A stretch of DNA of 64,000 bases, taken from assembly GCA_934667275.1 (NCBI GenBank), contig CAKULK010000002.1, forward strand, positions 186,001-250,000. Reading direction: 5' to 3'. The stretch is from an uncultured Bacteroidales bacterium (lineage in GTDB: Bacteria; Bacteroidota; Bacteroidia; Bacteroidales; Paludibacteraceae). A program made the position numbers and the translations under genes. Positions 49,358 to 57,626 of the stretch are shown in pieces. Each line of letters opens with the position of its first letter. Position 1 is the stretch's first letter. The notes beneath the pieces are model-generated. The model made no database searches and was not told where the DNA came from. It saw nothing but the letters and a program-made list of their open reading frames with translations.

Positions 49358-51679
49358 ATGAGTAAGAATTTAGTGATTGTTGAGTCTCCTGCCAAGGCAA
49401 AGACCATTGAGAAGTTCCTTGGGGCTGATTTCCACGTGTTGTCCTCGCAGGGGCATATACGCGATATAGAAGGTGTTGGGAAAAACAGCATGGGCATTGA
49501 CTTTGAGCATGGCTATGCACCCAACTATGTGGTGGACCCACAGAAGCACCATTTGATAGAGGCGCTCAGTCGGGAGGCGAAAAAAGCGGACACTGTTTGG
49601 CTGGCAAGTGATGAAGACCGCGAGGGAGAGGCAATCGCTTGGCACCTGAAAGAGGTGCTTGGCTTAAAGCCGGAGCACACTCATCGTATTGTCTTTCATG
49701 AGATTACGAAAACTGCCATTCAAGAGGCAATCCAACATCCTCGTGATATTGACTACAATCTTGTGAATGCGCAGCAGGCACGCCGCGTGTTGGACCGTAT
49801 CGTAGGTTTCGAGTTGTCCCCCATCTTGTGGCGCAAGGTCACCACGGGGTTGAGTGCAGGGCGGGTGCAGTCGGTGGCTGTTCGGTTGATTGTGGAGCGC
49901 GAGCGTGAAATCGAGAATTTCAAAGCCACGGCGCAATACCGCGTGACGGCGGATTTTATGGGCAAGAACCAACGCGGACAAGAGGTGCGTCTCACCACCG
50001 AACTGAACCATCGTTTTCTGACCAAGGAGGAGGCTTTGGCATTCTTGAATAGTTGCAACGGTGCGGCTTTCACCTTGTCTTCCATCACGCACAAACCCGG
50101 CAAACGCACACCGGCACCACCATTCACTACCTCTTCATTGCAGCAGGAGGCGGCTCGAAAGTTGCACTTCACGGTGTCGAAAACTATGCGTTTGGCGCAA
50201 TCCTTGTACGAGGCGGGTTGCATCACTTATATGCGTACCGACTCGGTGCATCTGAGCAACCTCGCAATCGGTACGGCGCGTGAGGAGATACTGCGCGAGT
50301 ATGGCGACAACTATCATCAGGCGCGCCAGTATCAGACCTCGTCGAAAGGGGCGCAGGAGGCGCACGAGGCAATCCGTCCTACCTATATGGATGTGCATAC
50401 TGCAGGTGCCAACAACGATGAAAAGCGTCTCTACGATTTGATTCGCAAACGTGCATTGGCAAGTCAAATGGCTGATGCTCAAACCGATATGACGCGTGTT
50501 GAGGTGACAATGAGCGGATCCTCTTACCTTTGGGTAGCCACCACCGAAGCCATTGTTTTTGATGGTTTTATGCGCGTTTATGCCCAAAGCACAGATGATG
50601 AGCAGGATGAACCGTTGACCGTTTTGCCCGATATGGGTGAAGGGCAGTTGCTCACTTTGGGCACTGTGACGGCGCAGGAGAGTTTCACCAAACAGCCGCA
50701 ACGCTACACCGAGGCTTCGCTTGTGAAGCGCATGGAGGAGTTGGGTATTGGACGTCCATCCACCTACGCCACTGTGATTGAGACTATCCAGTCGCGCCAC
50801 TACGTGGAGCGCGGTAGTGTACAAGGTACAAAACGCGATTATAATGTGCTGACACTCAGCGATTCGCACATATCTGACCAGACAAAAACCGAACAGGTGG
50901 GAGCCGATTCGGGCAAACTCTTGCCTACTGACCTCGGGCGCATCACCAACGATTTCTTGGTGGAGCAGTTCCCCAAGATTTTGAGTTACGATTTCACGGC
51001 GCATGAGGAGGAGAATTTCGACTCTATCGCTGCAGGAAAGGCGGATTGGGTAAGCACGGTGGATAATTTCTACCAGACTTTCCACCCGATGATTGCCAAC
51101 ATTCCGGCAGGCAAGATGGCGGCGCGTGCCTTGGGTACCGACCCCGAGTCGGGTGAACCGGTGTTCGCGCGCATCAGTAAGAATGGTCCTTGTGTGCAGA
51201 TTGGCAATCGCGACGACCAAAAACCGCGTTTCGCCTCACTTCGCAAGGGGCAGAGTATATTCACTATCACCCTTGACGAGGCACTGGACCTCTTTCGCTC
51301 GGCGTTGCCATACACGCTTTGTCAGCACGAGGGCAAGGATGTGATTGTAGGGGAGGGTAAGTTCGGACCCTATCTGCGTTATGATGGCACTTTCGTCAGC
51401 ATTCCGAAGAATGTTGACCCGCACACCATCACGGAGGAGCAGGCACTCGCATTGCTCGAACAGAAGCGGCAGGCGCAGCAGCCCATTCACGAATGGGGCG
51501 ACATTCAGGTGCTCAACGGACGCTATGGAGCCTACATTAAGACCAAGGATGGCAACTATCGTATTCCTCATACGACGGATGCTAACGGCCTTACAGAGCA
51601 GGCATGCCGCGAGATTATTGCCACCACAGCACCTACGGGAGGTACCAAACGGTCTTTTTCTCGAAAAATAGCGAAATAA
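49358..51679 (+). CDS. topA: DNA topoisomerase I
   Basis: 773 residues from ATG 49358, placed after the promoter; the frame is open upstream to 49283, but that would start inside the promoter. Toprim domain at the N-terminus (MSKNLVIVESPAKAKTIEKF, SDEDREGEAIAWHL), active-site tyrosine in CITYMRTDSVHLS, and SAGRVQSVAVRLIVEREREI. The C-terminus has topoisomerase C-repeats (GKFGPYLRYDGTFVSIPK, NGRYGAYIKTKDGNYRIP) but no four-cysteine zinc ribbons, as is usual in this phylum. Relaxes negative supercoils. Confidence 0.97.
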   Translation: MSKNLVIVESPAKAKTIEKFLGADFHVLSSQGHIRDIEGVGKNSMGIDFEHGYAPNYVVDPQKHHLIEALSREAKKADTVWLASDEDREGEAIAWHLKEVLGLKPEHTHRIVFHEITKTAIQEAIQHPRDIDYNLVNAQQARRVLDRIVGFELSPILWRKVTTGLSAGRVQSVAVRLIVEREREIENFKATAQYRVTADFMGKNQRGQEVRLTTELNHRFLTKEEALAFLNSCNGAAFTLSSITHKPGKRTPAPPFTTSSLQQEAARKLHFTVSKTMRLAQSLYEAGCITYMRTDSVHLSNLAIGTAREEILREYGDNYHQARQYQTSSKGAQEAHEAIRPTYMDVHTAGANNDEKRLYDLIRKRALASQMADAQTDMTRVEVTMSGSSYLWVATTEAIVFDGFMRVYAQSTDDEQDEPLTVLPDMGEGQLLTLGTVTAQESFTKQPQRYTEASLVKRMEELGIGRPSTYATVIETIQSRHYVERGSVQGTKRDYNVLTLSDSHISDQTKTEQVGADSGKLLPTDLGRITNDFLVEQFPKILSYDFTAHEEENFDSIAAGKADWVSTVDNFYQTFHPMIANIPAGKMAARALGTDPESGEPVFARISKNGPCVQIGNRDDQKPRFASLRKGQSIFTITLDEALDLFRSALPYTLCQHEGKDVIVGEGKFGPYLRYDGTFVSIPKNVDPHTITEEQALALLEQKRQAQQPIHEWGDIQVLNGRYGAYIKTKDGNYRIPHTTDANGLTEQACREIIATTAPTGGTKRSFSRKIAK

Positions 51680-51711
51680 TTTGCACAATTCAAAAAGTTG
51701 TAGTAATTTTG
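51680..51711 (+). promoter_or_regulatory. Promoter of tRNA-Pro
   Basis: TTTG (51680-51683), 20 bp, TAATTTTG (51704-51711). The first three bases of the TTTG box overlap the end of topA. Confidence 0.7.
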
Positions 51712-51751
51712 CAGTCCAATCGCGGTGGTCAGTCTGCCTGACAACGGCGAG

Positions 51752-51824
51752 CGAGAAGTAGCGCAGTTGGTAGCGCACCACGTTCGGGACGTGGGGGTCG
51801 GGCGTTCGAGTCGCCTCTTCTCGA
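51752..51824 (+). tRNA. tRNA-Pro (anticodon CGG)
   Basis: 73 nt. Acceptor CGAGAAG pairs with CTTCTCG; D stem GCGC/GCGC; anticodon stem CCACG/CGTGG with loop TTCGGGA, giving CGG; T loop TTCGAGT within GGGCG/CGCCT. CCA is not encoded. Confidence 0.95.
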
Positions 51825-51840
51825 CAATTTTGGATAAGGG

Positions 51841-51874
51841 GGCGCGTCAAAGGTATTTGACGCGCCTTATTATT
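51841..51874 (+). terminator. Terminator between tRNA-Pro and the GH32 gene
   Basis: GGCGCGTCAAA (51841-51851) pairs perfectly with TTTGACGCGCC (51856-51866), loop GGTA, followed by TTATTATT. It ends only 21 nt before the GH32 start codon, with no promoter between. Confidence 0.85.
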
Positions 51875-51894
51875 AAAGGTATAAACAAAATGCT

Positions 51895-53631
51895 ATGAAA
51901 AAGTTCTTCACATCGGTATTTTTGCTTATTGCGCTCTGTGCATCGGCGCAGGTGCAGGTGTCGCGTAGCGGAGCGCAGAATATGCTCATTCGTGTTCAGT
52001 CGCAGGCGGCGTGTCTGTTGTTGCCTGTCAGCGAACAAGCACCCGAATCCTCCATGCGGGTATTGGTCAACAACCAATGCGTGCAGACGCTTTCCGTCCG
52101 CTTGGCAACGCGTGGCGAGGTGAACTACTACGTGCCGTTTTCTTTGGAAAATTACGATGTCAGCCAACTGCTTTTGAATGTCTATTTGCCTGATTCTACG
52201 CTGATTAGGCAAATCAATTGGGATGCTGTCCAAACGGCGGCATCGTTCCCGTTCGTTACTGCCGAGACCTTCCGCCCTGTCTTCCACCACGCTCCCCAAT
52301 ATGGTTGGATGGGGGCTCCCGCAGGGTTGTACTACGATGCGAAAGCCAAACTCTGGCACCTTTACTATGAGCACAACCCTTATTGTGCTTTGTGGGAGAA
52401 TATCCATTGGGGGCACGCTTCTTCCCCAGACCTCCTCCATTGGACGGCATGCCCGTCTGCTATTGCTCCCGATGGCCTTGGAATGGCTTTCGCGGGCTCT
52501 TTGGTGCTCGACCGCGCCAACACTGCGGGGCTGGGAAAAAACGCGTTGGTGGCTGTGCATACCTCATCCGACAACAGCCAGATGCAAACGCTTGCCTACT
52601 CCAAAGATGGTGGCAATACGTTTGTTGCCTATCCGTCTAACCCCGTATTAACCACTGAGATACAAGATGCTCGCGACCCTTATGTCTTTTGGAACGATGC
52701 CACCAAGCAATGGAATATGGCACTTGCTTGTGGCAACGAAGTGCGTTTCTATTCTTCCGCCAACCTCACTCAGTGGACCTACCTCTCCTCTTTTGGCAAT
52801 GGTGTCGGTTGTCACGAAGGCGTCTGGGAAAAACCGAGCCTGCTCCGTTTGCCTGTGCGCGATACCAAAGACTTCAAATGGGCACTCGTCGTCAGCGTGG
52901 ACCGCGGTGCATTGGCTGGCGGTTCTGGGGTGCAGTATTTCGTGGGTGACTGGGATGGGCACCATTTCACCGTCCTTCCCGAACTCCTGCACGAGGGCAC
53001 TCTCGCGGTGCCGGTCAAATGGCTGGACTATGGCAAAGATTTCTACGGTGCCATCCCTTTTGCCAATGCGCCTCGCGGGCGTTGTACGCTCATCGGTTGG
53101 ATGAACAACTGGCAATATGCCGAACAACTGCCCACACTGCGGTTCCGCTCCGTTAGCACTTTGCCGCGTGATCTTGACCTCTATCGCGACAAGAGTGACC
53201 TATATCGCATTGGTTTCCAGCCTGCTAAGGAACTCAAATCCCTCCGCGGAAAAGAGACCGACCAACTCCTCCCTGCCGCCGTTGTGGAGGTGGATGTCAC
53301 TTCGGGCAAGAAACCTGCGGTCATCACGCTCTGCAATAATCAGGGCGAACAAGTCACGATGACTTACGATTTTGATGCAGGTACGTTTACCATGGACCGT
53401 CGCCAGTCGGGAGCAATTTCGTTCTCCGAATCCTTTGCGGCTGTCACCACCGCGCCGCTCCTCATGCAGCATCGCACCTACCACCTCACCCTCTACATCG
53501 ACCGCTGTTCCATAGAGGCCTTCGATGGTGACGGGCATTGGACTATGACCAATCTTGTTTTCCCGTCAGTGCCTTATAATGCTGTCTCTGTTCAAGGTGG
53601 AAAGGCTAAAATCTATGACATAAATTATTGA
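51895..53631 (+). CDS. GH32-family protein with altered nucleophile (probable pseudo-enzyme)
   Basis: 578 residues, signal peptide MKKFFTSVFLLIALCASA. An N-terminal beta domain (20-120) precedes the GH32 five-bladed propeller and C-terminal beta sandwich. Conserved GH32 blocks are present: WHLYYEHNPYCALWENIHWG, AFAGSLVLD, QDARDPYVFW (transition-state Asp, D261) and the acid/base Glu in GVWEKPSLL (E312). The nucleophile block, normally WMNDPNG, reads WMGAPAG (138-144), so the Asp is replaced by Ala141; EC is changed to EK. It should not hydrolyse fructans by the normal mechanism; it may bind them. An AraC-type gene follows. Confidence 0.88.
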   Translation: MKKFFTSVFLLIALCASAQVQVSRSGAQNMLIRVQSQAACLLLPVSEQAPESSMRVLVNNQCVQTLSVRLATRGEVNYYVPFSLENYDVSQLLLNVYLPDSTLIRQINWDAVQTAASFPFVTAETFRPVFHHAPQYGWMGAPAGLYYDAKAKLWHLYYEHNPYCALWENIHWGHASSPDLLHWTACPSAIAPDGLGMAFAGSLVLDRANTAGLGKNALVAVHTSSDNSQMQTLAYSKDGGNTFVAYPSNPVLTTEIQDARDPYVFWNDATKQWNMALACGNEVRFYSSANLTQWTYLSSFGNGVGCHEGVWEKPSLLRLPVRDTKDFKWALVVSVDRGALAGGSGVQYFVGDWDGHHFTVLPELLHEGTLAVPVKWLDYGKDFYGAIPFANAPRGRCTLIGWMNNWQYAEQLPTLRFRSVSTLPRDLDLYRDKSDLYRIGFQPAKELKSLRGKETDQLLPAAVVEVDVTSGKKPAVITLCNNQGEQVTMTYDFDAGTFTMDRRQSGAISFSESFAAVTTAPLLMQHRTYHLTLYIDRCSIEAFDGDGHWTMTNLVFPSVPYNAVSVQGGKAKIYDINY

Positions 53632-53653
53632 TTGATAATAATTTCTGCACAAT

Positions 53654-53692
53654 GGGCTGCCCTGTCAAGCGACTTGGGTAGCCCGTTTCTTT
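53654..53692 (+). terminator. Terminator after the GH32 gene
   Basis: GGGCTGCCC (53654-53662) pairs with GGGTAGCCC (53676-53684, one G-U), followed by GTTTCTTT. Confidence 0.75.
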
Positions 53693-53752
53693 GTGATATC
53701 CTGCCCGCTTTTTCCGCGTGCTGCCTTTTGTCGTGGCAAAAAGTAGCAATTA

Positions 53753-53784
53753 TTTTGATATATCGAAAGAAAAGTGTAATTTTG
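53753..53784 (+). promoter_or_regulatory. Promoter of the AraC-type regulator
   Basis: TTTTG (53753-53757), 19 bp, TAATTTTG (53777-53784), 23 nt before the ATG at 53808. Confidence 0.65.
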
Positions 53785-53807
53785 CGGTTGAAAAGTGTAC
53801 GATTATT

Positions 53808-54650
53808 ATGGATAACGAGAAAATTCCGCTTCTCGACTGCCCGGTGGACTACATTTTGGGCGAGGCGAGTGGCAAGTTGCTGAACGAGTATGGTCGTTTC
53901 CCCTGCAAAATCAAGTGCGGGGTCTATGCGTTCATCGCCAAAGGCTCGGCGTATGCCACGGTCAACATCACGCGCTACCATTTCGCTGCGCAGGATATTC
54001 TCTATATCGAACCTGGCAGTTTCCTGCTCATCCACGAGTTCAGCGAAGACGCTTTGGTGCGTTACATCGTCTTCTCATCATCATTCCTCGAGAAAAATAC
54101 CTATGGCATGCGCCGCCAACTGACTCCTTTGCAGGGCCGCAAACCCATGATACACATGACCGACGAACAGGCCTCGGTCGTCATGCACTTCTCTGATGTG
54201 CTCACCGAGGGCATCAACTGCACGCCCAATTTTCTCAATGCGGAGCGCATGGTGCCTATCTTCAACCTCATCCAGAGCATGTATTTCGACTATTTCATGT
54301 CCTCCACCAACGCCGTCACGCAGGTGTCGGACCGCAAGTCGGAAATCTATCAGGAATACAGCAACTTGGTCATGCAGCACTACCACGAGTGGCATCATGT
54401 CTCTCAGTACGCCGAAGCCATGCGCATGACCATGCCGCACCTCTGTGCCTCTATCAAGGCGGTGAGCGGACGCACTGCGGGTGACCTCATCACGGACGCG
54501 CTCCTCATGGACGCAAAGGCGCAACTCAAGGTCACCTCAACGCCTATCAAGGAGATTTCGATTAGTCTCGGTTTCGACAATGTGGCGTTTTTCAACCGCT
54601 TTTTCAAAACCCATACAGGCTGTACCCCGAAGGTCTATCGCCTCAACTGA
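53808..54650 (+). CDS. AraC-family transcriptional regulator
   Basis: 280 residues from ATG 53808. The N-terminal part is a cupin-like ligand-binding domain (IKCGVYAFIAKGSAYATVNI, QDILYIEPGSFLLIHEF). The C-terminal 100 residues are the double helix-turn-helix (HVSQYAEAMRMTMPHLCASI, TPIKEISISLGFDNVAFFNR and FFKTHTGCTPKVYR). It may regulate the GH32 gene upstream, but it has its own promoter and no operator was seen. Converges on murI with no gap. Confidence 0.92.
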   Translation: MDNEKIPLLDCPVDYILGEASGKLLNEYGRFPCKIKCGVYAFIAKGSAYATVNITRYHFAAQDILYIEPGSFLLIHEFSEDALVRYIVFSSSFLEKNTYGMRRQLTPLQGRKPMIHMTDEQASVVMHFSDVLTEGINCTPNFLNAERMVPIFNLIQSMYFDYFMSSTNAVTQVSDRKSEIYQEYSNLVMQHYHEWHHVSQYAEAMRMTMPHLCASIKAVSGRTAGDLITDALLMDAKAQLKVTSTPIKEISISLGFDNVAFFNRFFKTHTGCTPKVYRLN

Positions 54651-55475
54651 TTATAATTCAATATGCTGAGCCTCAATGGGTTCTGCAAGGAATATTGACG
54701 CGGAGTCTGCAAATTTCTCTGCGGATTCTGTTGTCTGGTACACCACGTGCCCGCGCCCTGCCGTGAGACTGGATGGGGCTACGCGCTTTGCAATATCTTG
54801 GTGCCGCACAAGGTAGTCTTGCAGACTGCGTGCCACTATCTCGCCTTGTGCAATAATATCTATGCCCATACCTGCTGTAAATGCCTGAATTTTAGGCAGT
54901 AATAGCGGATAATGGGTGCAACCGAGGATGATGGTATCAATTTTCGGGTCTTGTGCCAGAAGCATCGTGATGTATTTCTCCACAAAGTAATCCGCGCCGG
55001 CAAACTGGTGTTCGCCCGCCTCTATCAGGGGCACCCACATCGGACATGCCTGCTGCGTCACCACAATCTCGGGGTTTTGGTGTTGCAGTTCCAATACGTA
55101 ACTCTCCGATGACACCGTCCCCGGAGTTGCCAAAATACCGATATGTCCTGTTCGTGTGCGAAGAGGTGCCATTTCGGCAGTCGGGCGTATCACCCCAAGC
55201 ACGCGCAACTTGTCGGGGTCTATGTCGTGTTGTTGGATGCTGCGCAATGCCTTGGCACTGGCGGTGTTGCATGCCAGTATGATTAGGCTGCACCCTTGCG
55301 ATTCCAAGTAACGCACAGCCTGTAGTGTGTATTCGTAAATCACGGAGAATGAGCGTGTTCCGTAAGGCGCACGCGCGTTGTCACCCAAGTATAGGTAGTC
55401 GTATTGGGGGAGCACCTGCCTGATTTCGTTCAAGATAGTCAGTCCGCCGTATCCGCTGTCAAACACGCCAATCAT
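54651..55475 (-). CDS. murI: Glutamate racemase
   Basis: 274 residues. It supplies D-glutamate for peptidoglycan. GVFDSGYGGLTILNEIRQVL, the catalytic cysteines in LACNTASAKA and ILGCTHYPLLLP, and LGVIRPTAEM are clear. Full length and cytoplasmic. Its stop codon directly abuts that of the AraC gene. Confidence 0.97.
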   Translation of the reverse strand: MIGVFDSGYGGLTILNEIRQVLPQYDYLYLGDNARAPYGTRSFSVIYEYTLQAVRYLESQGCSLIILACNTASAKALRSIQQHDIDPDKLRVLGVIRPTAEMAPLRTRTGHIGILATPGTVSSESYVLELQHQNPEIVVTQQACPMWVPLIEAGEHQFAGADYFVEKYITMLLAQDPKIDTIILGCTHYPLLLPKIQAFTAGMGIDIIAQGEIVARSLQDYLVRHQDIAKRVAPSSLTAGRGHVVYQTTESAEKFADSASIFLAEPIEAQHIEL

Positions 55476-55511
55476 TGTCTTCTTTGTGAATTTGTTTTTG
55501 GTTCACGACTG

Positions 55512-55542
55512 CAAAGATACACAATTATTCTCGTTCCTGCAA
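55512..55542 (-). promoter_or_regulatory. Promoter of murI
   Basis: On the minus strand TTG (55542-55540), 20 bp, TATCTTTG (55519-55512). Confidence 0.65.
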
Positions 55543-55583
55543 CCCTGTTTCCCCACATTTGCCTCGTGTCTCCCTGCTGCTCC

Positions 55584-55605
55584 CATCGGAACTTCATCGG
55601 TACTT
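55584..55605. repeat. 11-bp tandem repeat, family A, two units
   Basis: CATCGGAACTT followed by CATCGGTACTT and then CGCGTAGAGGAT. The same unit types and a similar downstream flank occur at 7850-7893, where there are four units. Confidence 0.9.
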
Positions 55606-55822
55606 CGCGTAGAGGATGCTATAGCCATGCCGCACAGATGGCGTATTCTTGTACACCCGTTATTTTCTTTTGGCATACTTTTTGCACACTGCCTGCTGAC
55701 GACCTAAATGCTTTGTAGATGAGCCTTCGAGGCACATTTTGCTGTGGATAAAAACGGACTTTTAGGTACTCACCAAGTGGCAATTAATTCTATTTTTAAG
55801 TATAACAAAATGTTTGATTACT

Positions 55823-57289
55823 ATGACTAAAAAGTTTTTATGTGTTTTGTTCTCCTTATTTACGGTACTAAACACATTCGCTGCCGACAAATTCCAAGTC
55901 GGGGATTTGTACTACAGCATCATTTCCGAGGGCAACAAAACTGTCAAAGTCGAACCTTCTGCAGTTGGCCTTAATCCGAATTATTCAGGGTTGGTAAATT
56001 GTGTTATTCCCTCTGAGATTTCCTACAATGGAGTAAAATATAGGGTGACGGGTATTGCCTACAACGCTTTCAATAATGTTGCTGGACTTGTCTCGGTAAC
56101 TATTCCTGCAACTATTGTGACGATGGAAGAAGATGGGGGTCATGAGCCTGTATTTGAATCAAATGCATTTTACAATACTCCGAAACTTGAAAAAATAATA
56201 GTAGATAAAGATAACTCTAATTACGTTAGCGTGGATGGAGTGTTGTTTAATAAGGCAAAAACTTTTTTGATAGTCTATCCCGCTTCTAAAATGGGTACTT
56301 TCTATTCTATTCCCAATGGGGTAGAAAAGATTGGTACATATGCTTTCAAGAATTGCGCTTTAACTGGAGTTGTATTACCGAGAACGTTGCAGATGTTAGG
56401 GTATTATGCTTTTATTAATTGTACGAAGTTGTCGAAGATTGTGTGTTATGCGGCTACACCGCCTGTTGAGACAACGGCGCAGACAATGCCTTGGAATTTT
56501 GTTAATGTTAGTACAGAAACTTTGTATGTTCCGGCTGATGCAGTAGAGACTTATAAAAGTGATAATTTATGGGGTGTATTCAAAGATAAGATATTACCAA
56601 TACCGGAAGTTGAGTTGGATGAAAAAAATGCAAATATAACAACTCAATTGGAAGATTTGAATGGACAAATTGTTGATGCCAAACTCATTCGCTCGTTTGC
56701 TGCCGATGGCGCTTGGTACACACTTTGTCTGCCATTTTCCTTGACGGAACAGCAGATTGCAGAGTCCTTGGGCGAAGGCTGTGCGTTGATGAAATTAGAC
56801 TATGCGCAACAGCGTTCCTCGGAAGACTTGTATGTTCATTTCGCCTCGGCAACCACGCTCGAAGCAGGTATTCCGTATCTGTTTAAGCCTGCGAATGCCC
56901 TTACCCCCCCCATTTTTAAGGGTGTCGTAATTGAGTATCAAACGGATAAGGAAAACACTATTGCCACTCCCGACAAATTTGTGTCTATGACGGGTATTTA
57001 TGCACCAACGCAAGTGCCTGCCGACAAATGGTATCTCGGTCCGGACAATACACTCTATCAGCCGCAGGTGAAAGTTACCTCAAAAGGTTTCCGTGCATAT
57101 TTCTCACTATCAACATCATTGCCCTCTAAAATTCGTGCGCGTGTGGTGATGAACAACGAATTGCCTACGGATATAGATGATATTCAAGTAGATACGGATG
57201 TGTTGCCGCAGAAAGTACTTGAAAACGGACAAGTATATATCCTCCGTGGCGGACACAAATACAATCTGCAAGGGCAGGTAGTTGAATAA
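55823..57289 (+). CDS. BspA-like leucine-rich surface protein with sorting domain
   Basis: 488 residues from the ATG at 55823 (MTKKFLCVLFSLFTVLNTFA signal peptide). LRR_5 repeats lie at about 30-270 (VTGIAYNAFNNVAGLVSVTI, VEKIGTYAFKNCALTGVVLP, TLQMLGYYAFINCTKLSKIV). Residues 290-440 form a separate module (WYTLCLPFSLTEQQIAESLG, TLEAGIPYLFKP) seen at the end of several Bacteroidales surface proteins. The last 40 residues (QVYILRGGHKYNLQGQVVE) are a truncated sorting domain. The LRR part is AT-rich, the C-terminal part is not. Exported; ligand unknown. Confidence 0.83.
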   Translation: MTKKFLCVLFSLFTVLNTFAADKFQVGDLYYSIISEGNKTVKVEPSAVGLNPNYSGLVNCVIPSEISYNGVKYRVTGIAYNAFNNVAGLVSVTIPATIVTMEEDGGHEPVFESNAFYNTPKLEKIIVDKDNSNYVSVDGVLFNKAKTFLIVYPASKMGTFYSIPNGVEKIGTYAFKNCALTGVVLPRTLQMLGYYAFINCTKLSKIVCYAATPPVETTAQTMPWNFVNVSTETLYVPADAVETYKSDNLWGVFKDKILPIPEVELDEKNANITTQLEDLNGQIVDAKLIRSFAADGAWYTLCLPFSLTEQQIAESLGEGCALMKLDYAQQRSSEDLYVHFASATTLEAGIPYLFKPANALTPPIFKGVVIEYQTDKENTIATPDKFVSMTGIYAPTQVPADKWYLGPDNTLYQPQVKVTSKGFRAYFSLSTSLPSKIRARVVMNNELPTDIDDIQVDTDVLPQKVLENGQVYILRGGHKYNLQGQVVE

Positions 57290-57319
57290 AAGTTAAATCT
57301 CTGTAAAATAGAATGTGTT

Positions 57320-57442
57320 ATGAAACAATATATTGAACCAAAAATTGAGGTAACGCGCTTGGAATCAGAAGGTATCATGGTTAGTTTTAGTACCAATGCA
57401 GGTCTCCGTGCAGGCGGATATGGCTACTACGACCCTCGTTAG
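57320..57442 (+). CDS. 40-residue peptide following a surface protein gene
   Basis: MKQYIEPKIEVTRLESEGIM followed by a C-terminus rich in Gly, Ser, Asn and Tyr (STNAGLRAGGYGYYDPR). It begins 30 nt after the BspA-like gene and may be in its operon. The charged N-terminal half with Y-x-x-P-x-I-x-V-x-x-L-E and variable glycine-rich end looks like a short leader plus core, but I do not recognise a characterised family. Confidence 0.55.
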   Translation: MKQYIEPKIEVTRLESEGIMVSFSTNAGLRAGGYGYYDPR

Positions 57443-57524
57443 ACATGCGGACGCTTTGTCTGTGGAATTTTGATGCCCCTTTTCTGGCTACTGTTTGTTA
57501 AAAGAGCAGGAAATGATGGTTTTA

Positions 57525-57556
57525 TTTGCATAAACCGCATTATTTTTGTATCTTTG
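57525..57556 (+). promoter_or_regulatory. Promoter of dnaN
   Basis: TTTG (57525-57528), 20 bp, TATCTTTG (57549-57556), 70 nt before the ATG at 57627. Confidence 0.7.
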
Positions 57557-57626
57557 CACCCTAATACATATATAAGGTGTATTGGATAAACAAACCGAGT
57601 TACAACAATAAAAACCAAATAAGAGT

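Larger units (their letters stand above)
55476..55822. other. murI/BspA-like intergenic region, 347 bp
   Basis: No gene. It contains the murI promoter and the second 11-bp repeat array. No clear promoter for the plus-strand surface gene was found. The stretch just before 55823 holds a six-codon frame from ATG 55810 that ends inside the start of the next gene. Confidence 0.7.

Noticed and set aside
53754..53807. Upstream in-frame extension of the AraC regulator to 53718
   Set aside because: The extension covers the promoter boxes; the ATG at 53808 is preferred.
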